Shown piece by piece: positions 7,695-15,622 of a stretch of 37,794 nt of DNA (position 1 is its first letter; every line of letters begins with the position of its first letter). The stretch spans positions 1 to 37,794 of the forward strand of contig CALXZR010000109.1 in the NCBI GenBank assembly GCA_944393295.1, read 5' to 3'. Under the pieces are notes generated by a model. That model was not told the origin of the DNA and searched no databases. It worked only from the letters and a program-made list of their open reading frames with translations. The position numbers were made by a program, and so were the translations under genes. The DNA is from an uncultured Clostridia bacterium. Lineage in GTDB: Bacteria; Bacillota_A; Clostridia; TANB77; CAG-508.

Positions 7695-9740
7695 CTATGG
7701 AACTGATATTGTAGTATCACCTTTGTTAAAGTCTACATTTTGATTAAATTTAGTTACTCCATCTACAATAATTCTAACTTCTTTAACACCTGTTGTTGAC
7801 CAAGTCTTTTCTATATTTGTTTCAGATAAGTTAGCTGTTTCTGAATAAATTGTATCTGTTCCAACTTTAATTTCTACTTTTGCAGTTGTTTTAGTAGTAG
7901 CTTCTGTATTTGTTGTATTTTCATCTTCACTACCTGATACAGTAGGCTCTGTATAATTCATTAATGCTTTTAGATTTAATTTTATTGTAAGTGTTGCTTC
8001 TTTTGGTAATTTATTTACTGTTAATACAATGGTTTCATTTTCTTTAATTGTTTTTCCAGCACTTACACTTTGTTCTAATACAACACCATCTGATTTATTT
8101 GTATTTTCTTCATATTCAACTTCTACAGATGTAAATCCATCTGATTTTAATTGATTTACAGCTTCTTCTTCTGTTTTTCCAACAACATTTTTTACTGTTA
8201 TATCTCTATAAGCACTCCCTTTACTTACAGTAAGCTTAATTACTGTAGTTGCTGCAATTTCTTCTCCTTCTTCTGGATCCATTGAAAGAAGTACTCCTGC
8301 AGCTACTTCTTCATCATTTACTTCTTGAACTTCATATTGTGCTTCTAAATTATCTAAAATTTCCTTTACTTCATCTATATTTTTTCCAACAAGTTTAGTT
8401 GGAAGAGTTATCATTTTTTGACCTTTACTTACAAGAATTGTTATTTTTTGATCTAAATTTATATTATAATTATCTTGATATACTGGATCTTGACTAATTA
8501 CATATCCAGCTTCTACCTCTTCACTATATTCTTCTTGGAACTCATAATTTGTAAAGCCTGCTTCTTTAAGAATAGTCTCTGCTGCCTCTTTTGTAAGTCT
8601 TGTTTCCTCATCTTGCCATACTAAATCTGGTATTTGAGCTTCAGCAGGTCTTGTACTATTTAAAATGTTTATTGTTGCAAACATTACTATCACAAATAAT
8701 AATATACAAATAAGTATTATTGTAAAGACTTTTAAAACTGGATGATTTTTAAAGAAAGCTCTAATTTTAGCTATTTTACTATCTTTATGAGTTTCTTCTC
8801 CAATTTTTGGAGCATTTTTATCATTATTTTTTTCCATTTCTAGTTCATAAATAGTAGGAACTTTCTGTGTTGGAGAATCATCATTTTTAGATGCTAATAC
8901 AACAAAATCATCATTAGGTTTTTTTAAGGCCAATCTTAAGTCTTTTAACATCTCTGTTGCATTCTGATAACGGAAACTTGGTTCTTTTTGCATAGCTTTT
9001 AAAATAATTCTATTTACACTAACAGGTATATTTTCATTTAATTTAATTGGTTCTATTGGCTCTTCCTGTACCTGTTTTAAAGCTACAGAAACAGGTGTAT
9101 CTGCATCAAAAGGTACTTTTCCAGTAAGCATTTCATACATTACAATTCCTAGTGAATATAAATCAGATTTTGCATCTGTATATCCACCTCTTGCATGCTC
9201 TGGTGAAAAATAATGTACAGATCCTATTGTTGTTCCAAAAGCTGTTATTGTAGAATTAGAAACAGCTTTTGCTATACCAAAATCTGTTACCTTTGCCATT
9301 CCATCTTCTGTAATTATTATATTGTGAGGTTTTATATCTCTATGTATTATATTGTGTTTATGTGCTGTTTCTAGTGCTGAAGCTATTTGAATTGCGATAT
9401 TAACAGACCATTTCCAAGAAAGTACACCATCTTCATTTATTATCTCTTTTAAAGTTTTTCCTTGTATTAATTCCATTACAATATAATATAAATTATCTTC
9501 ATTACCTACATCATAAATTGATACTATATTAGGATGTGTTAAACTTGCCGCTGATTGCGCTTCTGTATTAAACCTTTTTATAAATTCACTATCTGTTGTA
9601 AATTCATCTCTCAAGATTTTTATTGCCACATAGCGATTTAATACATGGCATTTTGCTTTATATACTGTTGCCATACCGCCATTTCCAATTTTTTCTAAAA
9701 TTTCATAACGATTATCCAACATTTTTCCTATAAGATTCAT
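7695..9740 (-). CDS. prkC: Membrane Ser/Thr protein kinase with PASTA domains (PrkC/StkP type)
   Basis: Senses muropeptides or lipid II outside the cell and phosphorylates cytoplasmic proteins in wall synthesis, division and dormancy exit. The kinase domain (about 12-275) has GNGGMATVY, catalytic K41, E60, HRD at 133-135 (HRDIKPHN), DFG at 153-155 and the activation loop with TTIGSVHYFSPEHARGG, whose threonines are likely autophosphorylation sites. One transmembrane helix follows (about 335-360). Three PASTA repeats lie outside, beginning near IPDLVWQD, ITLPTKLVGK and ITVKNVVGK. A further Thr/Glu-rich and Ig-like strand segment of about 110 residues closes the protein (681 aa). AAGGAG precedes the ATG. 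It lies 22 bases after prpC, the cognate phosphatase gene. Confidence 0.95.
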   Translation of the reverse strand: MNLIGKMLDNRYEILEKIGNGGMATVYKAKCHVLNRYVAIKILRDEFTTDSEFIKRFNTEAQSAASLTHPNIVSIYDVGNEDNLYYIVMELIQGKTLKEIINEDGVLSWKWSVNIAIQIASALETAHKHNIIHRDIKPHNIIITEDGMAKVTDFGIAKAVSNSTITAFGTTIGSVHYFSPEHARGGYTDAKSDLYSLGIVMYEMLTGKVPFDADTPVSVALKQVQEEPIEPIKLNENIPVSVNRIILKAMQKEPSFRYQNATEMLKDLRLALKKPNDDFVVLASKNDDSPTQKVPTIYELEMEKNNDKNAPKIGEETHKDSKIAKIRAFFKNHPVLKVFTIILICILLFVIVMFATINILNSTRPAEAQIPDLVWQDEETRLTKEAAETILKEAGFTNYEFQEEYSEEVEAGYVISQDPVYQDNYNINLDQKITILVSKGQKMITLPTKLVGKNIDEVKEILDNLEAQYEVQEVNDEEVAAGVLLSMDPEEGEEIAATTVIKLTVSKGSAYRDITVKNVVGKTEEEAVNQLKSDGFTSVEVEYEENTNKSDGVVLEQSVSAGKTIKENETIVLTVNKLPKEATLTIKLNLKALMNYTEPTVSGSEDENTTNTEATTKTTAKVEIKVGTDTIYSETANLSETNIEKTWSTTGVKEVRIIVDGVTKFNQNVDFNKGDTTISVP

Positions 9741-9762
9741 AATTTTATCTCCTTAACCCTAC

Positions 9763-10494
9763 TTAAATATTATCTACGATTATTGTTGTGATATTATCAT
9801 ATCCGCCTAGTTCATTTGCTCTATCTATTAGCTTATTTTGTGGTTCTTCTGGATTATTTAGTAAAATATCATATATTTCACTTTCAGTAATCATATTAGT
9901 TAAACCATCTGAACACATAAGCAATATGTCGTCTTTTAAAAAGCCTTTATACATTACATCTGGCTCTACTAAAGAATTACATCCCAAAGCCTTCATAAGC
10001 ATATTTTTTTTAGGGTGATGGTATGCTTCTTCTTTTGTAATACTACCTTCTCTAACTAATTTTTCAACATAACTATGATCTGTTGTCAGCTTTCTAATAA
10101 TATTCTTTCTAATTCTATATACTCTACTGTCTCCTACATGTCCAATAAACACTTTATTATTATATATGATACAAACGTCTAAAGTAGTCCCCATATCTTT
10201 TAATTCTTCATCTTCTTGAGATTTTTCAAAGACTCTTAAATTAGCATATTCTATACTACTTCTAATTAATTTCATTATTTCTTCTTTTTCTTTTAATATA
10301 TTTGGAAAATTATTACATATATATTTTCTTGTGCAATCAACAGCTAAACGACTAGCTATTTCTCCACCTTTATAGCCACCCATTCCATCTGCTAATATAA
10401 ATAATTTTATTCCATCATTTGCATCTGATACATAAAAGCTATCCTGATTCATATCTCTGGCTTTACCAATATCAGATTTTGCTAAAATTCTCAA
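9763..10494 (-). CDS. prpC: PP2C-type Ser/Thr phosphatase (PrpC/Stp)
   Basis: Metal-dependent phosphatase that reverses PrkC phosphorylation. PPM motifs appear in order: SDIGKARDMNQDSF, LADGMGGYKGGE (two metal-binding Asp/Gly positions), VFIGHVGDSRVYRI, TDHSYVEKL, LMCSDGLTNM and GGYDNITTIIV. The frame is open from a GTG at 10503, but that GTG lies inside GAGGTGA, which is the ribosome-binding site; the TTG at 10494, five to six bases later, gives the typical PrpC N-terminus MRILAKSDIGKAR and 243 aa. It lies between rlmN (89 bases to the proposed start) and prkC (22 bases), the conserved order in Firmicutes. Confidence 0.94.
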   Translation of the reverse strand: MRILAKSDIGKARDMNQDSFYVSDANDGIKLFILADGMGGYKGGEIASRLAVDCTRKYICNNFPNILKEKEEIMKLIRSSIEYANLRVFEKSQEDEELKDMGTTLDVCIIYNNKVFIGHVGDSRVYRIRKNIIRKLTTDHSYVEKLVREGSITKEEAYHHPKKNMLMKALGCNSLVEPDVMYKGFLKDDILLMCSDGLTNMITESEIYDILLNNPEEPQNKLIDRANELGGYDNITTIIVDNI

Positions 10495-10583
10495 AATTCT
10501 CACCTCAACTAACTTTCTAGTTTTCGCTTTCCTTCAATTAAATTTATTTTTATTAATTTTTTCAAATTATAGCTTTGGTATTT

Positions 10584-11627
10584 CTATTTATTTTTTAAAT
10601 TCTTGCGTCTTAGTTGTCCACAAGCTGCATCTATATCAGAACCTAGTTCTCTTCTTATGGTAGCAACAATACCGTGCTCATTTAAATAATCTCTAAATTT
10701 TATTATATTCTCATTTGTACTTTTTGTATATTTTCCCTTTTCTATTGGATTTATAGGAATTAAATTCACATGTGCAAGCATTCCATCTAGCAATTTAACT
10801 AATTCCTTTGCATCTTCTAAATTATCGTTGTTATCCTTAGCTAGAGCATATTCAAAAGAAATTCGTTTATTAGTTTTTTTGATAAAATATCTACAAGCTT
10901 TCATTAATTCTTCTATTGGATATGCATTATTTATAGGCATCATTTCGCTACGCTTTTTATTGTTACTACTGTGCAAAGAAATAGATAATGTGCATTGAAT
11001 TTTTTCTTCTCTATCCGCCAATTCATATATTTTTGGAACTATACCACTTGTAGATATACTAATATGTCTTGCTCCTATATTTAAACCTTTTTGATTATTT
11101 ATTATTTCTATTGCATTCATTACATTATCAAAATTATCTAATGGTTCTCCTATTCCCATAAAAACAATATTTGATATTGTAATACCTGTATCTCTTTCTA
11201 TTGCTAATATTTGCTCAACTATTTCACCAGCCAATAAATTTCTTTCAAAAGGTATTCCTGTAGATGCACAAAACTTGCATCCCATTTTACAACCTATTTG
11301 AGAAGATACACAAATTGTATAACCATGATGATATTTCATAAGTACACTTTCTATTAGATTTCCTTTTTCATCTTGTACATCAAATAAATATTTTTTTGTA
11401 CCATCTATAGATTCTAACTTTTTTTCTATTTTAAATATTCCTAAAGTGAAATTTTCATCTAATTTCTTTCTTAGCTCTAAAGATAGATTAGTCATTTTAT
11501 CAAAGCTATCTACTTTTTCTTGATAAATCCATTTAAAAATTTGCTCTGCTCTAAATGGTTTTTCTCCAATTTTTTTTATTTCTTCTTTTAGTATGTCTAA
11601 ATTATAGTTTTTTATATTAGTTTTCAA
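10584..11627 (-). CDS. rlmN: 23S rRNA (adenine-2503-C2) / tRNA (A37) methyltransferase, radical SAM
   Basis: Methylates A2503 of 23S rRNA and A37 of some tRNAs. The radical-SAM cluster motif CxxxCxxC is CKMGCKFC. Further family signatures are ESVLMKYHHGYTICVSSQ, GIGEPLDNFDNV, ISTSGIVPKI, LSISLHSSNN and VNLIPINPI; the second catalytic cysteine lies in the C-terminal AACGQLRR. The open frame begins at a GTG (11639), but GGAGG would then be translated; the TTG at 11627, five bases after GGAGG, is the likelier start (347 aa). An extended -10 promoter sits at 11657-11685. It heads the rlmN-prpC-prkC-rpe cluster. Confidence 0.95.
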   Translation of the reverse strand: MKTNIKNYNLDILKEEIKKIGEKPFRAEQIFKWIYQEKVDSFDKMTNLSLELRKKLDENFTLGIFKIEKKLESIDGTKKYLFDVQDEKGNLIESVLMKYHHGYTICVSSQIGCKMGCKFCASTGIPFERNLLAGEIVEQILAIERDTGITISNIVFMGIGEPLDNFDNVMNAIEIINNQKGLNIGARHISISTSGIVPKIYELADREEKIQCTLSISLHSSNNKKRSEMMPINNAYPIEELMKACRYFIKKTNKRISFEYALAKDNNDNLEDAKELVKLLDGMLAHVNLIPINPIEKGKYTKSTNENIIKFRDYLNEHGIVATIRRELGSDIDAACGQLRRKNLKNK

Positions 11628-11656
11628 ATTTTCCTCCACCTAGAACTTTTTAGACT

Positions 11657-11685
11657 GTTATATCATAAAAGTCAAATTTTTACAA
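11657..11685 (-). promoter_or_regulatory. Promoter of the rlmN-prpC-prkC cluster
   Basis: Minus strand TTGTAA (11685-11680), 17-base spacer, TATAAC (11662-11657) with an upstream TGA extended -10 element; 29 bases before the proposed TTG start. Confidence 0.6.
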
Positions 11686-11699
11686 TATATTCTTAAAAA

Positions 11700-11771
11700 T
11701 TATAGCTCAGAAAAAACAAAAATAAAATTTTCTAAGTAGCAAAGCCACATAAGAAAATCTAATTCTTCCAT
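11700..11771 (-). CDS. Possible 23-aa hydrophobic peptide
   Basis: An ATG at 11771 opens MEELDFLMWLCYL followed by ten more mostly hydrophobic residues and TAA at 11700-11702. It sits 12 bases after a strong hairpin (11784-11816). No good Shine-Dalgarno is visible; only AAAAG is near. Size and hydrophobicity recall type I toxin or holin-like micropeptides, but nothing identifies it. It may be chance. Confidence 0.22.
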   Translation of the reverse strand: MEELDFLMWLCYLENFIFVFSEL

Positions 11772-11783
11772 AACTATCTTTTA

Positions 11784-11816
11784 AGGAAACTCACCACTAT
11801 TGTGGATGACTTTCCT
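11784..11816. other. 33-base imperfect palindrome in the gap upstream of rlmN
   Basis: AGGAAA at 11784-11789 pairs with TTTCCT at 11811-11816; inside are a 3-bp (TCA/TGA) and a 4-bp (CCAC/GTGG) stem with a one-base bulge and a 4-base loop, 13 bp in all. It has no T-run on either side, so it is not a simple terminator. The rest of 11640-11933 holds a promoter, a terminator and the micropeptide frame, and nothing else I recognise. Confidence 0.6.
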
Positions 11817-11832
11817 AAGAATATAAAAAAAG

Positions 11833-11856
11833 AAAAAGTCTTTTTCAGACTTTTTT
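11833..11856. terminator. Terminator at the end of the polysaccharide operon
   Basis: Stem AAAAAGTCT (11833-11841) / AGACTTTTT (11847-11855), 5-base loop, A-rich on the left and T-run on the right, so it can work in both directions. On the minus strand it ends the operon that starts at 22.5 kb. Confidence 0.8.
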
Positions 11857-11933
11857 ACTTTTTCAAAATTTAAGCTCACATAAGAATACTTGCTAAGAAA
11901 GATCCTTGTACTTTAAATGTTTGTTACATTTAA

Positions 11934-12305
11934 TTAAAAATGCATAAATATTCCTATTAAAAACCTTCCTTGTTTTAACATAATTACAATTAATAAAATT
12001 GCTAATAATATATTTAGAATTTTTGAAGATGTAGTATCTAATTTGCTTAATTTTTTCTTTAGCTTTAAAATTATAAAAATACTACATATAATTCAGCTAA
12101 CTAATATTGTAAAACTAGAAAAATCAGTTGCATCAAAAGGCGTACCTAATATATTTTCTTCTCTTGAAAAATCTATTCCTGTATATCTTTCTTGTGCATA
12201 AATTGAATAATCATCATAATAACCAAATAAGTATCTAAACACTCCAACTTGGAAAAAATAAACTACTATATTAATTATCACATAAATACCATATACCTTA
12301 AGCAT
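11934..12305 (-). pseudogene. Small three-helix membrane protein gene interrupted by one in-frame TGA
   Basis: The ATG at 12305 follows AAGGGGAT, a good ribosome-binding site, 25 bases after the preceding glycosyltransferase gene. Seventy codons encode a first membrane helix (MLKVYGIYVIINIVVYFF) and a polar loop with YAQERYTG and GTPFDATDF, then enter a second helix (FTILVS) where TGA occurs at 12095-12093. The same frame continues without a stop for 52 more codons: the rest of helix two (IICSIFIILKLKKK), then a third helix (ILNILLAILLIVIMLK), ending in TAA at 11936-11934. The continuation has typical membrane-protein composition and topology, so an originally ~122-aa protein is inferred. Nonsense mutation, sequencing error and read-through are all possible. 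The 70-aa form alone could still be made. Confidence 0.6.
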
Positions 12306-12330
12306 ATTTATCCCCTTTTTATAAATAATA

Positions 12331-13218
12331 CTACTTTTTTAGAATTTTTCTTATTGGAATTTCAAAGCATAACTCTATATTTCTAAATATCCAAAGTATA
12401 TAAAAACAAAAGCTTTGAAATTTATTTATTTTATTATAATTTTTTTGATAATACATCTTACTTTTAAATAATTGTTTCATTTTTTTATAGTAATTTATTG
12501 TTTTTCCAATTGACTGACTTTCAAAATGAGTAAAATTGATATTATTTAAGCTATAAGTTTTATAGCCTATATCTTTTAATTTATGCCCTAAAATATCTTC
12601 TTCATAAAATAGAAAAACATTTTCATCTAAATAATTAATTTTCTTTAAAACCTCGTATTTTATAAAAAAGCAAGCTCCAGAGATAGCTTCAACTTCTAAA
12701 GTATCTTTTTTATAATCTTCTTCTGAATATTCCCCACTTCTTAATTTAGCGTAAAATATAAGTTCTAAGATTCTTGTTGAATGTACAATATCTCTCCAAA
12801 AAGTTCTTAGTCTCCAACTACTTCTTCTAATATTTTTTCCTTCTTTATCTAACATTCTTGGTGCTACTATTCCAGTATTTTTATTTTCAATTAGTTTTTC
12901 TATACATTCTTTTACTGCTTCTTCTGAAATTTCAATATCTGTATTAGAACACATAAGTATATCAAACTGTTCATTTTTATTTTCTAAAAAATGCACTCCA
13001 AAATTTATTCCATAGTTGTAGCCTCCATTCTTATCTGCTCTAATTACATAGAGTTTTTCACTTTCCATTCCTTTAATTTTTTCAAAACTTTCTTTATTTG
13101 GAGAGCAATTATCTACCACAACTATTTTTGAAATTTCTTTAAATTCTTTTAATTTCTTCACTAAATTTAGAGTATTTTCTTCATCATTATAATTAATTAA
13201 AATAGTAGCAACTTTCAT
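12331..13218 (-). CDS. Family 2 glycosyltransferase, rhamnosyltransferase-like
   Basis: Inverting GT-A transferase expected to add a sugar to the surface glycan on the inner membrane face. The 295-aa protein starts with the GT2 fold (VATILINYNDEENT, IVVVDNCSP, NGGYNYGINFG). CSNTDIEI takes the place of the DxD metal motif, and SGACFFIKYEVL with FLFYEEDILGHKL is typical of GT2 rhamnosyltransferases; the C-terminus is basic and may touch the membrane. Acceptor and donor sugars cannot be told from sequence. It lies 26 bases downstream of the GtrA gene in the polysaccharide operon. Confidence 0.88.
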   Translation of the reverse strand: MKVATILINYNDEENTLNLVKKLKEFKEISKIVVVDNCSPNKESFEKIKGMESEKLYVIRADKNGGYNYGINFGVHFLENKNEQFDILMCSNTDIEISEEAVKECIEKLIENKNTGIVAPRMLDKEGKNIRRSSWRLRTFWRDIVHSTRILELIFYAKLRSGEYSEEDYKKDTLEVEAISGACFFIKYEVLKKINYLDENVFLFYEEDILGHKLKDIGYKTYSLNNINFTHFESQSIGKTINYYKKMKQLFKSKMYYQKNYNKINKFQSFCFYILWIFRNIELCFEIPIRKILKK

Positions 13219-13244
13219 ATTTTTTCCAATCTTCTATTTTATTT

Positions 13245-13733
13245 CTATTTTTTATTACTTTTATCTTTTTTAAATATAATTAATTTGCTAAATACAAAGT
13301 TTAAAATTATAACAATAATATTTGCTACAACTTTCATAAGAAAAGCATTCCAAGCAAATTTATCTACTGTAATAATCATTATTGCTTCATCTATTGCTAA
13401 AGTTAAAAGTCTGCAACCAAAGAAAGATGCAATTTCATACAATAACGCTTTTTTTGTATCAACTTTAGAATCGAATACACAAAATTTATTTGTTATATAT
13501 GCAAATATAGCAGCTATTACCCAAGCAATAATATTGCTTATTCCATTTTCTATATGTATGATATAGAAACATACAGAATATGCCAAAATATTAACAAAAG
13601 TCGCTAAAGCACCAAATACTAAATATCTCATTCCCTCTTTATGTTCTCTATACCATTTTACAAATTTCTTCAAACCTATTTTTTCAAAAATCTTTAAGAA
13701 AAATTCCTCTACAATATCAACAATCTTTTTCAT
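13245..13733 (-). CDS. GtrA family membrane protein
   Basis: The 162-aa protein has an amphipathic basic N-terminus (to about residue 33) and four membrane segments (about 36-58, 64-82, 97-118 and 130-152). The GtrA signature runs from MRYLVFGALATFVN through AYITNKFCVFDS to NFVFSKLIIFKK. Members are thought to flip polyprenyl-phosphate-linked sugars or support glycan side-branch decoration. GAGGAATAG precedes the ATG. Its location amid glycosyltransferases fits transfer of a lipid-linked sugar for modification of the exported polymer; this role is inferred. Confidence 0.9.
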   Translation of the reverse strand: MKKIVDIVEEFFLKIFEKIGLKKFVKWYREHKEGMRYLVFGALATFVNILAYSVCFYIIHIENGISNIIAWVIAAIFAYITNKFCVFDSKVDTKKALLYEIASFFGCRLLTLAIDEAIMIITVDKFAWNAFLMKVVANIIVIILNFVFSKLIIFKKDKSNKK

Positions 13734-13766
13734 TCTATTCCTCTATTTAATGTTATTATATTTAAA

Positions 13767-15590
13767 TTAATATTCTACTTTGTCTGTTCTAATATTATAC
13801 AAAGCTGTTTCTCTTGAGAAATTAATATTAAAATATGGATCTGGTTTACTTAAAAGCTCTTTCCATTTAGTTTTAAAATTATTACATTCTCTATCAAATC
13901 TTTCTTGTTTTTCTGGAGTATTTTCATAACCTCTTGTTTTAGACTCATAATGCATTAGCTCTATATATGGATTATATACAATTAAATATCCCTTTTCTCT
14001 TATTTTTAGACAAAAATCAACATCATTAAATGCAACTTTAAAAAGCTCTTCCTCCATAAAGCCCACTTCTTCATATATTTCTCTTCTAGCAAAAAGGCAA
14101 GCTCCTGTTACAGCACTTAAATTTTGAGTTAAACATTCTCTACCAAAATATCCATGACTTCCATAAGGAACTCCTGGCATTAAATTTGCAGCTAGTCCAC
14201 AAATACCATATGCAATTCCAGCATGTTGTATAGTTTTATCTCCAAAGTATAGTCTTGCTCCAACAGCACCAACATCTTTTCTTTGTGCATAACCAATAAA
14301 TTTTTCAAGCCAATTTTTAGTAATTAATTCTGTATCATTATTTAATTGCAATACAAATTCACCATCTACATTTTTTACACCAAAATTTACAATTTTAGAA
14401 TAATTAAAGCCTTTTTCTGGATAATTTAAAATTCTTATTTTACTATTTTTCTTTAATTCTTCATAATATTTAAAAGTCTCTTCTTCTTCGCTATTATTTT
14501 CTATTATATCAATCTCATAATTATTATAAGTAGTTTTTTCTAAAATAGAATTTACACATCTTTTCAAAAATTTAATTCCATCTTTATTTGGTATTAAGAT
14601 ATTTACCTTTGGATTTCCTTCTACCTCATATTCAATTTCATATACTCCAGGAATATCATTTCCAAATTCTGCAGTTCCTTTTCTCCCCATACGCATAATA
14701 TGATCTCCTGCAGCTTTTTTTCCAGCTTCATATGCATAAGGCTTAGCATCTGCAACCTTTGCAGTAGATTCATTGTGTACTCTCCAATGGTACAAAACTT
14801 TAGAAATATGTACAATATTTTTAGTAAGTTCACTTGCTCTTAAAACTAAATCAAAATCTTGAGCTCCATTGTATTCTTCTCTAAAACCACCTATTTTATC
14901 AATCATAAGCTCTTTTTTCATTACTACAAAATGTGTAATATAATTATTTGCAGCTAAAGTATCTGGTGCAAAATCTGGCTTAAAATGAGGATCACATCTA
15001 TTTTCTAAAGTATTTTCTATTTTATCTTCATCTGTATAAATAAACTCCACCTCTGGATTTTCATTTATACATTTTACAATTTCATATAAAGCAAATATTG
15101 GAAGCGCATCATCATGGTCTAAAAGCCCTATATAATCTCCTGTAACCATTTTTAATGCCTCATTTGTATTACCTGAAATACCTTCATTTTTTTCAAGTAA
15201 TTTATATTTTATTCTTTCATCATCTTCATAATATTTTTTTAAATCTTCATTAGTCTTCGGACTTCCATCTGCTAAACATAATTCCCAATTAGAATACGTT
15301 TGATTTTTTAAGCAATTTACTAAATCTTTAAAAAACTCTTCTTTCGTATTGTACATAGGTACTACAATACTTATTTTAGGCTCTAGCTTAAATTTAGTAT
15401 TTCTTTGCTTTTCTAGTTCTTCTTCATTTGGTTCATTTTGTCTTATCCATTCCTTATAGTTTTCTCTTTCTCTATCTCTTAATGGATCTTTTGTTATAAT
15501 TTTTTTAATACATTTTTTTACAGTTGCTAAGAAGCCATATTTCTTGAAATAGAACTTTACTTGATTTATTATATTTCTTATTTTGTTCAT
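13767..15590 (-). CDS. Tandem-domain family 2 glycosyltransferase, 607 aa
   Basis: Two GT-A domains in one chain. The first (about 70-310) has ISIVVPMYNT, TYSNWELCLADGSPK and the metal motif GLLDHDD, with the GAQDFDLVLR and LYHWRVH acceptor-side motifs. The second (about 327-580) has VNILIPNKDGI, ENNSEEEETF, QLNNDTELI as its DxD-like motif and NDVDFCLKIREKGY. It is colinear with the C-terminal half of the next upstream gene, sharing exact stretches such as TYSNWELCLADGSPK, so the two are duplicates. Such proteins often build alternating-linkage polymers, e.g. rhamnans. The ribosome-binding site (AAAGG about 15 bases away) is weak. Donor sugar is unknown. Confidence 0.9.
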   Translation of the reverse strand: MNKIRNIINQVKFYFKKYGFLATVKKCIKKIITKDPLRDRERENYKEWIRQNEPNEEELEKQRNTKFKLEPKISIVVPMYNTKEEFFKDLVNCLKNQTYSNWELCLADGSPKTNEDLKKYYEDDERIKYKLLEKNEGISGNTNEALKMVTGDYIGLLDHDDALPIFALYEIVKCINENPEVEFIYTDEDKIENTLENRCDPHFKPDFAPDTLAANNYITHFVVMKKELMIDKIGGFREEYNGAQDFDLVLRASELTKNIVHISKVLYHWRVHNESTAKVADAKPYAYEAGKKAAGDHIMRMGRKGTAEFGNDIPGVYEIEYEVEGNPKVNILIPNKDGIKFLKRCVNSILEKTTYNNYEIDIIENNSEEEETFKYYEELKKNSKIRILNYPEKGFNYSKIVNFGVKNVDGEFVLQLNNDTELITKNWLEKFIGYAQRKDVGAVGARLYFGDKTIQHAGIAYGICGLAANLMPGVPYGSHGYFGRECLTQNLSAVTGACLFARREIYEEVGFMEEELFKVAFNDVDFCLKIREKGYLIVYNPYIELMHYESKTRGYENTPEKQERFDRECNNFKTKWKELLSKPDPYFNINFSRETALYNIRTDKVEY

Positions 15591-15622
15591 TTTATATTAA
15601 TTCAGCCTTTCTATTTACTATA

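Noticed and set aside
11913..11933. Terminator right after the interrupted membrane gene
   Set aside because: An 8-bp stem (TTAAATGT/ACATTTAA) is present but no T-run follows on the minus strand; the proper terminator is at 11833-11856.
12093..12095. UGA reassigned to Trp or Gly in this organism
   Set aside because: The recognisable genes are full length with no internal TGA, and tryptophan is encoded by TGG throughout; a reassigned code would show many in-frame TGA codons. One case fits mutation better.
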